Assembly (NCBI RefSeq): GCF_011305535.1
Contig: NZ_CP049906.1
Coordinates: 496,001 to 560,000 of the forward strand
Reading direction: 5' to 3'
DNA: 64,000 bases
DNA from: Diaphorobacter sp. HDW4B
GTDB lineage: Bacteria; Pseudomonadota; Gammaproteobacteria; Burkholderiales; Burkholderiaceae_C
In this document: piece by piece, positions 8,791 through 17,221 of the stretch
How positions within the stretch are numbered: position 1 is the stretch's first letter
Layout: each line of letters opens with the position of its first letter
Notes under the pieces: generated by a model
What the model saw: only the letters and a program-made list of their open reading frames with translations
Told to the model about the DNA's origin: nothing
Databases searched by the model: none
Made by a program: the position numbers and the translations under genes

Positions 8791-9759
8791 ATGAGTGGAG
8801 CAATGCGGCGCAATGACAGTGCGTTGATCGAGCATTTCCGCGAGACGATGATGTTTGTTCATGTGGCCGAAAGCCGCAGCTTCACGGTAGCAGCACAGCG
8901 CTTGAATGTGACGCCGGCAGGGGTGAGCAAGGGCGTGACTCGGTTGGAGGCTGCGCTCGGCGTGAAGCTGTTGAATCGTTCGACGCGCAGTGTTTCGCTC
9001 ACCGATGATGGGGAGCGTCTGCAGATGCGCTGGCGAGACATCCTGCTTGCGGTGCAGGCTGCAGAGGTCGAGGTGTCGCGTGGTGACAGCTTGAGTGGCA
9101 AGTTGAAGATCCACGTGCCCGTGGGATTGGGCCGAAAAATCATCATGCCTCTGCTTGTGACGATGGCCAAAGATTATCCTGAATTGGTGGTCAACGCGGA
9201 TTTCAGTGACCGGTCTCCCAGCTTTGTGGAGGAGGGTTTCGATGTCGCCATCAGGATCGGTGACGTGTCCGATTCGCGGATGGTTGCAAGAAAGCTGGCA
9301 CGCCTGCGCTATGTAACCTGCGCCACGCCCGAATACCTTGCGCGCCACGGCGCGCCAGAATCTCCGTCCGATCTGCTGGAGCACAACTGCATCGCCTATG
9401 TACAGTGGCAGACGGGCGACATCCACAAGTGGAACTACGAAAAGGACGATGAGCGGTTCTTCCATACGCCTGTCGGCAACATCAGTGTCAACCACCCCGA
9501 AGCGATACTGGATGCCGCGCTGACAGGCTCTGGTATTGCGCGCATGGCCAGTTTCATTGCAGCACCTGCGGTGCTCGATGGCGGTTTGAAGATGGTGCTG
9601 ACGGACTGGCTGCCAAACGGGCCGGAAATCCATCTGATGTTCCAACCTTCCAAATTCATGTCACCGCGACTGCGGCTTTTCATTGAACGGATGAGCATCG
9701 CATTGCCGTCTTTTTTGCCGTGGGAACGAGCAATGGGTTTGAGCGATCCTTCCAGATGA
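8791..9759 (+). CDS. LysR-family transcriptional regulator
   Basis: DNA-binding regulator of 322 residues. The N-terminal winged helix covers roughly residues 15-75 (FTVAAQRLNVTPAGVSKGVTRLEAALG is split across the helix-turn-helix; LLNRSTRSVSLTDDG forms the wing). The effector domain follows, with the type-2 periplasmic fold pattern ending in PSKFMSPRLRLFIERM, as in the CrgA/DsdC-like branch. AAGGAG precedes the ATG. It stands alone between region 1 and the long acyl-CoA operon starting at 9967; being nearest, that operon is the more likely target, but the orientation (same strand) gives no direct proof. Confidence 0.92.
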   Translation: MSGAMRRNDSALIEHFRETMMFVHVAESRSFTVAAQRLNVTPAGVSKGVTRLEAALGVKLLNRSTRSVSLTDDGERLQMRWRDILLAVQAAEVEVSRGDSLSGKLKIHVPVGLGRKIIMPLLVTMAKDYPELVVNADFSDRSPSFVEEGFDVAIRIGDVSDSRMVARKLARLRYVTCATPEYLARHGAPESPSDLLEHNCIAYVQWQTGDIHKWNYEKDDERFFHTPVGNISVNHPEAILDAALTGSGIARMASFIAAPAVLDGGLKMVLTDWLPNGPEIHLMFQPSKFMSPRLRLFIERMSIALPSFLPWERAMGLSDPSR

Positions 9760-9966
9760 ACTGCACTCGTCGCTAATGTATGCACTCGACGACATTGCGC
9801 GAAATGAGCGAAAGGGTTAGCACCAATATTTAACCCTCAGTTAAGAATGATTGTTCCAGCAAGCCCTTTTTCCGCTGGAGCACACGGCCTACATTTTGTA
9901 TGCGCATTCAACGCATCTGCGAACCTGCAAATGCTTGAGAAGAGCGACAGCAAAAGGGGGCAAGCA

Positions 9967-10368
9967 GTGAGTGATTCGTCGTTATCCGGCAGCAACGCCG
10001 GGCCGGAAAAAATCTATCTGGATGCACTGGAAAAAGGGATTTGGCAAATACAGTCGTGCACAGAATGCAGGAAGGCCATCTTCTATCCGCGCAATGTGTG
10101 TCCGCACTGCGGCGGCACTGCACTGTCGTGGATTGCACCCAGTGGCAACGGAACCGTTTACTCCAGCAGCACGATCCATCGTTCGCAGGAGCATGGGGGT
10201 GATTACAACGTTAGCCTGATTGATCTCGACGAGGGCGCGCGCATGATGAGCACGGTGCTTGGATGCGCACCACTCGACGTGAAGATCGGCATGCCCGTGA
10301 AGGCACGCATTGATTCATCCGCGACGCAGCCGCGCGTGGTATTTGATGTAGTGGAGGTGGGCAAATGA
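9967..10368 (+). CDS. DUF35 zinc-ribbon/OB-fold protein, thiolase partner
   Basis: Protein of 133 residues from the GTG at 9967, chosen because AAAGGGGG lies six to seven bases upstream; the frame is open further up to 9847 but that part does not look like protein. The N-terminal rubredoxin-like ribbon has the pattern C-x2-C-x11-C-x2-C (CTECRKAIFYPRNVCPHCG), followed by an OB-fold (GTVYSSSTIHR onward). DUF35 proteins bind thiolase-like partners and often acyl-CoA; here the partner gene follows with a 4-bp ATGA overlap. In steroid side-chain degradation a DUF35 domain with Ltp2 forms a retro-aldolase, one possible role. Confidence 0.88.
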   Translation: MSDSSLSGSNAGPEKIYLDALEKGIWQIQSCTECRKAIFYPRNVCPHCGGTALSWIAPSGNGTVYSSSTIHRSQEHGGDYNVSLIDLDEGARMMSTVLGCAPLDVKIGMPVKARIDSSATQPRVVFDVVEVGK

Positions 10369-11537
10369 ACCTCCAACAATTGCGCGGAAGCGTGGCGGTC
10401 GTGGGTGTCGGGCATGCTGGAATTGGCGATGCCGCAGGCTTCACCGAGCAAGAGATTCTGAGCCAGGCGGCGCTCAACGCGATCAAGGATGCGGGCTTGT
10501 CGCTCAAGGACATTGACGGCATCACCACCTGCAGTTCGTTGTCCACCATGTGGGTCATGCCGGTCATCGAATATCTCGGAATTCGTCCCACGTTCATCGA
10601 CAGCACGATGATTGGCGGCTCAAGCTATGTAGCTCATCTTCTGCCCGCGATTCACGCATTGAACTCGGGGCAATGCAACGCGGTGCTGGTTTGCTATGGC
10701 AGCACGCAGCGAACGGCGACCTTCAATCGCAGCGAACTGACGCGCGTGCGCAAGGTCATGGATCCGCAGCCGTTCGAGACACCGTATGACCCGCCCATGC
10801 CGGTGGCTGCATACGCGTTGGCGGCACAGCGTCATGCGCACCAGTACGGCACCACGCGCAAGCAGCTGGCAGAAGTGGCGGTGGCAGCGCGCAAATGGGC
10901 ACAACTCAATCCCGAAGCGGTGATGCGAGGCGATCTCAGCATCGAAGATGTGATCGGCGCGCGAGCAGTTGCCACTCCTTTCACGGTGCGTGACTGCTGC
11001 ATGGTGAGTGATGGCGCGGGCGCATTTGTTCTAACGCGCGCAGATCGCGCAAAGGATCTGGCCAAAAAGCCCGTGTACATACTGGGCAATGCCACAGCGT
11101 GCTGGAACCGCCAGGTCTCGTCGATGGATGACCTGACGGTGACGGCGGCCAGTGAATCCGGCAATCGCTGCTTCGACATGGCCGGCTATCAGGCCAAGGA
11201 TGCCCAGTTGGCCATGCTGTACGACGCGTTCACCATCAACACCATTCTCTTTCTCGAGGACTTGGGCTTCTGTGCCAAGGGTGAAGGTGGCGCGTTCGTC
11301 GATGACGGCGCCATCGCGCCGGGCGGCAGGTTGGCTGTCAACACCAATGGCGGTGGTCTTTCATGCGTGCATCCCGGCATGTACGGCGTGTTTCTCGTGA
11401 TCGAGGCGGTGCGGCAATTGCGTGGCGAATGTGGTGCGCGGCAGGTGGGCAACGCACATTTGGCGGTGGTGCACGGCAATGGCGGAACGCTTTCGAGCCA
11501 ATCCACGGCCATGCTGGGAACAGCCGACGCGCTCTGA
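10365..11537 (+). CDS. Thiolase-like protein (SCP2/Ltp-type), nucleophilic cysteine absent
   Basis: Thiolase-fold protein of 390 residues. The N-terminal half reads GVGHAGIGDAAGFTEQE and the C-terminal half keeps NTNGGGLSCVHPGMYG, whose histidine matches the catalytic GHP motif. At the place of the usual nucleophilic cysteine the sequence is DSTMIGGSSYVAHL, with no cysteine, so classical thiolysis is unlikely. Together with the preceding DUF35 protein it may act as an aldolase-type C-C lyase (as Ltp2 does) or as an acyl-CoA binding partner. Translation is coupled to the DUF35 gene by a 4-bp overlap. Confidence 0.85.
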   Translation: MNLQQLRGSVAVVGVGHAGIGDAAGFTEQEILSQAALNAIKDAGLSLKDIDGITTCSSLSTMWVMPVIEYLGIRPTFIDSTMIGGSSYVAHLLPAIHALNSGQCNAVLVCYGSTQRTATFNRSELTRVRKVMDPQPFETPYDPPMPVAAYALAAQRHAHQYGTTRKQLAEVAVAARKWAQLNPEAVMRGDLSIEDVIGARAVATPFTVRDCCMVSDGAGAFVLTRADRAKDLAKKPVYILGNATACWNRQVSSMDDLTVTAASESGNRCFDMAGYQAKDAQLAMLYDAFTINTILFLEDLGFCAKGEGGAFVDDGAIAPGGRLAVNTNGGGLSCVHPGMYGVFLVIEAVRQLRGECGARQVGNAHLAVVHGNGGTLSSQSTAMLGTADAL

Positions 11538-11573
11538 GGCGCAGATCACTTGCAATTCTTTGAGGAGACAGGC

Positions 11574-12554
11574 ATGAAGACGACTCTTTGCAGGAGCGCG
11601 TTTGGTGCAGCTTTGCTGATGACGACCATGTTCTCGGTACATGCGCAGACCGCACCACTGTGTGCAACCACTGGGCTGCGCATGGTGGTTCCGGCGGCTC
11701 CGGGTGGCACGACCGATCTGATTGGCCGGTTGATCGCCAACCATCTCACTCGGCGCAGCAACATGCCGATCGTCGTGGACAACAAAGCCGGAGGCGGTGG
11801 AACCATTGGCGCATCCAGCGTGGCGCACGCCAAGGCCGATGGGTGCACGGTGCTGATGGGCAATGTGGGATCGAATGCCATCAACTATTCGCTCAACAAG
11901 AAGCTCAACTACGGACCGCAGAATTTCGCTCCCGTCACCGAAGTGTTTGCGGTGCCAAATGTACTGGTGGTCAACCCCGCAGTTCCAGCGAGGGATGTCA
12001 AGGGGCTGATCCAGTTGGCCAAGGACAAGCCAGGCACTCTGGCACTCGCCAACTCGGGCGTTGGGCAATCCACGCACATGACTGCCGAGTTGTTCCGCTT
12101 GGAGACAGGCATAGATGTGATCACTGTTCCCTATAAAGGCAATGCGCCTGCGGTGGCCGATCTGCTGGCGGGACAGGTGCAGATGATGTTTGACAACGTG
12201 GCTGTATCCCAGCCGCACATCCTTGCCGGAAAGCTGCGCGCATTGGCGGTCACCAGTGCACAGCGCGTTCCCGCATTGCCCGATGTGCCCACGATGGCCG
12301 AAGCGGGCATGAATGGCTTCAACGTCGTTGCCTGGTTCGGCTTGTTCTATCCCGCAAGAACATCGGCTGAACAGGTGAAGTGGCTGCAGTCCGAAGTAGC
12401 GGAAATTCTCAAACAGGACGATGTGAAGAGGCAGATTTTCGACTGGAGCGGCGTGGTGAGCGGCAGCTCGCCCGAGGACTTCCAACGCTACGTCAACAAG
12501 GAAGTCGGGCAATGGCAGAAGGTGGTGGACAAGGCGGGAATCACCTTGCCGTGA
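11574..12554 (+). CDS. Bug/TctC-family periplasmic solute receptor
   Basis: Extracytoplasmic receptor of 326 residues. The ATG at 11574 is preceded by GAGGAGA and gives a signal peptide ending near FSVHAQ; an upstream TTG at 11550 is less likely. Family features: VVPAAPGGTTDLIGRL after the signal, VVDNKAGGGGTIGA, VPYKGNAPAVADLLAGQ and LPDVPTMAEAG. Bug proteins bind carboxylates or small organic acids. No TctA or TctB membrane genes occur in the window, so this receptor is an orphan. It is embedded between the thiolase-like gene and the CoA-transferase genes, so its ligand is probably a substrate or product of this operon. Confidence 0.93.
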   Translation: MKTTLCRSAFGAALLMTTMFSVHAQTAPLCATTGLRMVVPAAPGGTTDLIGRLIANHLTRRSNMPIVVDNKAGGGGTIGASSVAHAKADGCTVLMGNVGSNAINYSLNKKLNYGPQNFAPVTEVFAVPNVLVVNPAVPARDVKGLIQLAKDKPGTLALANSGVGQSTHMTAELFRLETGIDVITVPYKGNAPAVADLLAGQVQMMFDNVAVSQPHILAGKLRALAVTSAQRVPALPDVPTMAEAGMNGFNVVAWFGLFYPARTSAEQVKWLQSEVAEILKQDDVKRQIFDWSGVVSGSSPEDFQRYVNKEVGQWQKVVDKAGITLP

Positions 12555-12609
12555 CTTTCCCTGCGCGCAGTGGGGCCGGACGTTTTTCCAATCGGTGCAT
12601 GGAGACGAG

Positions 12610-13299
12610 ATGTTGAACAAGGTGATGCCGACGCTCGAAGAGGCGGTGGCGGGAATCGAGGATGGCGCGACGGTGCTGATCGGAGGCTTCGGGCCTTCGG
12701 GCGTTCCAACGCAATTACTGCAGGCATTGCTGGCGAAGGGTGCGCGTGATCTTACGGTGGTGAACAACAACGCGGGCAACGGAGAAGCTGGTTTGAGCCA
12801 GTTGATTCGTGCGGGACGCGTGCGCAAGATGATCTGTTCGTTTGCTCGTTCCTCCAATCCCAAGAAGCCCAATGCAGAGGCGTTTGCTGATTGGTACAGG
12901 GCGGGAAAGATCGAGCTGGAGGTAGTTCCGCAAGGAACGTTGGCGGAACGCCTGCGCGCAGCAGGGGCGGGCATTGGCCCGTTCTACACACCTACCTCCT
13001 TCGGCACCCGACTTGCAGAAGGCAAGGAGTCGCGCGAGTTCAATGGACGCGGGTTCGTTCTGGAGCAGCCGCTGCACGGTGATGTGGCATTCGTATGTGC
13101 GCAGAAGGCGGATGCGCAGGGCAACCTGATGTACCGCTACGCGAGCCGCAATTTCGGCCCTGTGATGTGCATGGCGGCGCGCATGACGGTGGTGGAGGTG
13201 GGTGAGGTAGTGCCCGTTGGCAGCCTCCCGCCAGAGCATGTGATGACGCCAGGCATCTTCGTTCAACGTGTGGTGGAGGTGCGTGATGAGCGTGCATAA
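12610..13299 (+). CDS. CoA-transferase subunit A (3-oxoacid/3-oxoadipate type)
   Basis: Alpha subunit of a family I CoA-transferase, 229 residues from the ATG at 12610, which has GGAG five bases upstream; GTG at 12595 is an alternative. It carries the glycine-rich CoA site GGFGPSGVPTQLLQAL and the NNNAGNGEAGLSQLI block typical of PcaI/ScoA proteins. It overlaps the beta-subunit gene by 14 bp. The pair moves CoA between an acyl-CoA donor (such as succinyl-CoA or acetyl-CoA) and an organic acid; the exact acid cannot be read. Confidence 0.92.
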   Translation: MLNKVMPTLEEAVAGIEDGATVLIGGFGPSGVPTQLLQALLAKGARDLTVVNNNAGNGEAGLSQLIRAGRVRKMICSFARSSNPKKPNAEAFADWYRAGKIELEVVPQGTLAERLRAAGAGIGPFYTPTSFGTRLAEGKESREFNGRGFVLEQPLHGDVAFVCAQKADAQGNLMYRYASRNFGPVMCMAARMTVVEVGEVVPVGSLPPEHVMTPGIFVQRVVEVRDERA

Positions 13300-13954
13300 G
13301 TTGTCTCGCGAGCGCATGGCGCAACTCGTGGCCGCCGACATCGACATCAATTCCTATGTGAACCTCGGAATCGGCATGCCAACCTTGGTTGCGGACTATC
13401 TCGATCCCACGCGTGGTGTCATTCTTCACAGTGAGAACGGCATCCTTGGATTGCGTGGTCTGGAACAGGGCGAGAGTGCCGATCCCGACCTCATGAACGC
13501 AACCAAGGAACCGGTGATGTTGGTGCCTGGATCGTCGATCACCGATCACGTGGTGTCGTTCTGCATGATGCGCGGTGGGCATCTTGACCTCACCGTGCTG
13601 GGTGCGTTTCAGGTATCGGCGACAGGTGATCTGGCGAACTGGGATACAGGCCAGGCGGACTCGATTCCCGCCGTGGGCGGTGCGATGGATCTGGTGGCTG
13701 GTGCGCGAAAGATCTTTGTGATGATGCAGCACCAGGACAAGGATGGATCACCCAAGATCGTGCAGCAATGCACCTATCCACTGACGGGTGCGCGCGTCGT
13801 TGACCGCATCTATACAGACCTTGCCGTAATCGACGTGCTGCCTGATCGCCTCGAAGTGCGAGGCCTGGTTGAAGGAATCAGCTTTGAAGAGTTGCAGGAG
13901 CGCACTGGCGTTCCCTTGAAGCGCGCAGCCACATGCGCGGTATTGCGTTCATGA
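13286..13954 (+). CDS. CoA-transferase subunit B
   Basis: Beta subunit, 222 residues. The ATG at 13286 has GGAGGTG upstream and overlaps the alpha-subunit gene; the frame is open to 13268. The catalytic glutamate motif appears as SENGILGLRG, and DLTVLGAFQVSATGDLANW and the C-terminal CTYPLTGARVVDRIYTDLAV blocks fit the PcaJ/ScoB family. Together with the alpha subunit it should form an active heteromeric transferase that activates an acid for the carboxylase and beta-oxidation enzymes encoded downstream. Confidence 0.92.
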   Translation: MSVHKLSRERMAQLVAADIDINSYVNLGIGMPTLVADYLDPTRGVILHSENGILGLRGLEQGESADPDLMNATKEPVMLVPGSSITDHVVSFCMMRGGHLDLTVLGAFQVSATGDLANWDTGQADSIPAVGGAMDLVAGARKIFVMMQHQDKDGSPKIVQQCTYPLTGARVVDRIYTDLAVIDVLPDRLEVRGLVEGISFEELQERTGVPLKRAATCAVLRS

Positions 13955-14002
13955 CGGAAGCGGGCAATGCAGACATCCCAGGAAACAACATCAGGAGCCA
14001 GC

Positions 14003-15547
14003 ATGAATTGGAGTGAAGAACTTGCAGAACTGGAGCAGCGCAAGGCGTTCTCGCAAGCAATGGGTGGACCGGAAAAGATCGAGCGTCAGCACCGTAACGG
14101 AAAGCTCACTGTGCGCGAACGTGTCGAGCAGTTGGTGGACAGGAGCTCATTCGTTGAGGTCGGCGGCCTGGCTGGCTCGGGTGAGTATGACGAGCATGGG
14201 CGACTGAAGACGGTTGTGCCCTCGAACGTGGTGTTGGGGCGCGCCAAGATCAATGAGCGCCCCGTGGTGGTCATCGGTGATGATTTCACCGTGCGCGGCG
14301 GTGCGAACGACGGAGCCGTTGGCGACAAGATGATCTTCGCCGAACAGATGGCATACGACCTGCGCATTCCGATGGTGCGATTGGTGGACGGAACGGGTGG
14401 TGGCGGCTCTGTCAAGAACATTGAGAAGATGGGCCATGCGTTGCTGCCAAAGATGAAGATTTGGCCCTACGTGGCACGCAATCTGAGCCGTGTTCCCGTT
14501 GTGTCACTCGCGCTCGGCTCTGTAGCCGGACAGGGGGCGGCGCGTGTGGCGGGAAGTCACTACTCGCTGATGGTGAAGGACACGTCGCAACTGTTCATCG
14601 CTGGACCTCCGGTGGTCGCCAAGATCGGCCAGGATCTCACAAAGAATGAGCTGGGTGGCAGCCAGGTCCATGCGCGCAATGGCGTGGTGGATGACGAGGT
14701 GGAGTCGGAGGCGCAGGCGTTCGAGGTGGCGCGACGTTTTCTGAGCTATCTGCCTTCGTCGGTGTACGAAGTGGCCGAGCAATCAAAGAATCCCGTGGAA
14801 GTGGCGGATCAGCAATGGCTGCGCGATGCGATCCCCAAGGATCCACGCAAGGTCTACAAGATCAAGCCGATTGTCGAGACGCTGTTCGACAAGGGAAGTG
14901 TGTTCGAGATCGGGCGCCATTGGGGAAAAGCCATCATCGGTGGTCTCGCGCGCATCGACGGCTGGCCCGTGGTGTTTGCTGCGAGCAATCCATATTTCTA
15001 TGGCGGCGGCTGGGATCGCCAGACGGCAGACAAATTTGTGCGTCTGGTGGATCTGGCAGAGCACTTCCATCTGCCAGTGGTGAACATGGTGGACATCGCT
15101 GGATTCCAGATCGGGCTGGATGCGGAAAAAGACGGCGTCATGCGCGCAGGAGTGCGCGCGCTCACGGCAGTGTCGCAAGCCACCGTTCCGTGGTTCTCGC
15201 TCATCGTGCGCCGTGCGTTTGGTGTGGCAGGAGGAAGCCACCAGAACTCGAGCCGCTTCAATTTCCGTTACGCGTGGCCGTCCGCGCAATGGGGATCGCT
15301 GCCGATCGAAGGAGGGCTCGAGGTGGCGTATCGCTCCGAGATCGAAGCGGCCGAGGACCCGGAAGCCAAGCGTGCCGAGATTGAAGAACGCGTGCGAAGC
15401 CTGACCTCGCCATTTCGCAGCGCAGAGGCATTCGTGATTGAGGACATCATCGATCCGGCGCAGACGCGTGTGCGACTGGAGGAGTTCGCACGTCTGTCTG
15501 CACCGCTGCGAGAGCCTGGCGAAACACGGGTGGGGTATCGACCATGA
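14003..15547 (+). CDS. Acyl-CoA carboxylase, carboxyltransferase subunit
   Basis: Protein of 514 residues from the ATG at 14003 (CAGGAG upstream); ATG at 13967 would add 12 residues. It has the two crotonase-fold halves of PccB/MccB proteins: GDDFTVRGGANDGAVGDKM and GSVAGQGAARVAGSHYSLM in the first, VVFAASNPYFYGGGWDRQTADK and FQIGLDAEKDGVMRAG in the second. It transfers the carboxyl group from biotin to an acyl-CoA. Biotin carboxylase and the biotin carrier are encoded directly behind it, each with a 4-bp overlap. Substrate class (propionyl-, methylcrotonyl- or geranyl-like) is not determinable by eye. Confidence 0.92.
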   Translation: MNWSEELAELEQRKAFSQAMGGPEKIERQHRNGKLTVRERVEQLVDRSSFVEVGGLAGSGEYDEHGRLKTVVPSNVVLGRAKINERPVVVIGDDFTVRGGANDGAVGDKMIFAEQMAYDLRIPMVRLVDGTGGGGSVKNIEKMGHALLPKMKIWPYVARNLSRVPVVSLALGSVAGQGAARVAGSHYSLMVKDTSQLFIAGPPVVAKIGQDLTKNELGGSQVHARNGVVDDEVESEAQAFEVARRFLSYLPSSVYEVAEQSKNPVEVADQQWLRDAIPKDPRKVYKIKPIVETLFDKGSVFEIGRHWGKAIIGGLARIDGWPVVFAASNPYFYGGGWDRQTADKFVRLVDLAEHFHLPVVNMVDIAGFQIGLDAEKDGVMRAGVRALTAVSQATVPWFSLIVRRAFGVAGGSHQNSSRFNFRYAWPSAQWGSLPIEGGLEVAYRSEIEAAEDPEAKRAEIEERVRSLTSPFRSAEAFVIEDIIDPAQTRVRLEEFARLSAPLREPGETRVGYRP

Positions 15548-16965
15548 CCGCAGCGCGCAAGTCCAAATCGATCAGGAAGGTGTTGATCGCCAATCGCGGC
15601 GCCGCAGCCGCTCGCATTGTTCGAGCAGTGCAGGGGCTGGGGTTGAAGCCCGTCGTTGTGTACTCCGAGGCGGATGCGCAACTGCCCTATGTGGAGCAGG
15701 CGGCCGAGTCCTACTGCATCGGTCCAGCACCTGCAAAGCAGAGTTATCTGGATCAAGGCGCATTGCTGGACTGCATGCGGCGGTCAGGTGCGGATGCGCT
15801 GCATCCTGGCTATGGATTTTTGTCGGAGAACGCCGCGTTCGCGCAGTGCGTTGAAGAGGCGGGTCATTGCTTTATCGGACCTTCGCCCAAATGGATTGAA
15901 CTGCTGGGGCACAAGGCGCGAGCGCGTGACTTCATGGGCCGCATGGGGTTGGCGTTGGGCGGCAGCTCTGCAGTGTTGCCCGCCAACGATATGCAGGCGG
16001 TACACACAGCCGCAAGACAACTTGGATTTCCTGTGTTGATAAAGCCTGCGGGTGGCGATGGTGGGATCGGCATGTTTCCCGTTCATTCGTCCGATGAGCT
16101 GGATGGCGCATGGCTGCGCGCAAGCGCGTTGGCGGAAAAGGCGTTCAGTGATCCGTCGCTGTATCTGGAGCGCTTTGTTCAGGCGCCCCGCCATATCGAA
16201 TTCCAGTTTCTAGCGGACCGTCATGGGCATGTAATGTCCTTGTTCGAGCGTGATTGCTCGACCCAGCGCCGTTACCAGAAGGTGATCGAGGAATCACCCG
16301 CACCGAGATTGGATCGCGCCGTTTTGCAGAACATGGGCGAGCAGTTGGAGCGGATGCTGGCCAACGTGGGCTATGACGTTATCGGTACGGTGGAGATGCT
16401 TTACACGCCAGAAAGCGGGTTCTCGTTTCTTGAAGTCAACACGCGCCTTCAGGTGGAGCACGCCGTGACCGAGGCAGTGACAGGAACCGATATCGTGCAG
16501 GCGCAGATCAGATTGGCTGCAGGGGAGCGTTTGGCGGAAGTGATGCCAGTGCGCCCGGCGCTGAACGGGCACGCGATCGAGGCTCGCATTTATGCGGAAG
16601 ACCCAGTGCGGTTCTTTCCTTCGCCGGGTATGTTGAAGGTATTCCAGTTTCCAGACAACGTGCCGGGGATTCGCGTGGAGACCGGCTACGCACAGGGGAA
16701 TGCGGTGACCAGCCACTACGACCCGATGGTGTCCAAGCTGATCGCGCATGGGCGCACGCGCGACGAGGCCGCTTTGCGTTTGAGGAGTGCCCTGGCGGCG
16801 ACGCGCATTGAAGGCATCAAGACCAACATTCCCATGATCGAACGCGTTCTCGGCAGCGCTCGATTTGGCGATGCGGCAATGACGGTGGATGGCCTGCAGG
16901 CGGCTCTTGCGGAGCAGGCGCAGACATCCATCAATCCCACAGTGGAAGCAAAGGAGACGGTATGA
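15544..16965 (+). CDS. Acyl-CoA carboxylase, biotin carboxylase subunit (ATP-grasp)
   Basis: Protein of 473 residues, close to stand-alone AccC and lacking a fused biotin domain. N-terminal lobe: VLIANRGAAAARIVRA and HPGYGFLSENAAFA. ATP-grasp core: VLIKPAGGDGGIGM, where the usual GGGG loop has an aspartate, and the catalytic strand FLEVNTRLQVEHAVTE with the expected Glu, Asn and Arg. It carboxylates the biotin carried by the small protein encoded next, using ATP and bicarbonate. The ATGA overlaps at both ends indicate strict translational coupling with carboxyltransferase and carrier. Confidence 0.93.
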   Translation: MTAARKSKSIRKVLIANRGAAAARIVRAVQGLGLKPVVVYSEADAQLPYVEQAAESYCIGPAPAKQSYLDQGALLDCMRRSGADALHPGYGFLSENAAFAQCVEEAGHCFIGPSPKWIELLGHKARARDFMGRMGLALGGSSAVLPANDMQAVHTAARQLGFPVLIKPAGGDGGIGMFPVHSSDELDGAWLRASALAEKAFSDPSLYLERFVQAPRHIEFQFLADRHGHVMSLFERDCSTQRRYQKVIEESPAPRLDRAVLQNMGEQLERMLANVGYDVIGTVEMLYTPESGFSFLEVNTRLQVEHAVTEAVTGTDIVQAQIRLAAGERLAEVMPVRPALNGHAIEARIYAEDPVRFFPSPGMLKVFQFPDNVPGIRVETGYAQGNAVTSHYDPMVSKLIAHGRTRDEAALRLRSALAATRIEGIKTNIPMIERVLGSARFGDAAMTVDGLQAALAEQAQTSINPTVEAKETV

Positions 16966-17174
16966 AAGCGATTTGTGCAACGGTGTCTGGACGTGTCGTG
17001 CAATGCGTGGTGAATGAGGGCGATGCGGTCAAGACGGGAGACGAGGTCGTGAAGATCGAATCGATGAAGATGGAAATCCCCGTGGAGAGTGAAGCCAGTG
17101 GCCTCATTGCCAAGTGGCTGGTGAAGGAGGGCGACGAAGTTCAGGAAGGGCAGGCACTGGTGGAGTTGAGCTGA
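16962..17174 (+). CDS. Biotin carboxyl carrier protein (single-domain)
   Basis: Seventy-residue lipoyl/biotinyl domain that is the whole protein. The biotinylation motif ESMKMEIP is present with the acceptor lysine at residue 36, and EGDAVKTGDEV plus VKEGDEVQEGQALVEL form the two halves of the barrel. It lacks the N-terminal linker of AccB, matching small carriers of three-subunit acyl-CoA carboxylases. It starts inside the stop of the biotin carboxylase gene. Confidence 0.95.
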   Translation: MKAICATVSGRVVQCVVNEGDAVKTGDEVVKIESMKMEIPVESEASGLIAKWLVKEGDEVQEGQALVELS

Positions 17175-17221
17175 CTGGCCTTCATTTCAACGCGACATTC
17201 AAAACCAAAAGGAGACAAGCA

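Noticed and set aside
11361-12974. 537-residue minus-strand open frame over the Bug receptor and CoA-transferase genes
   Set aside because: Crosses two well-supported plus-strand genes and has no family motif.
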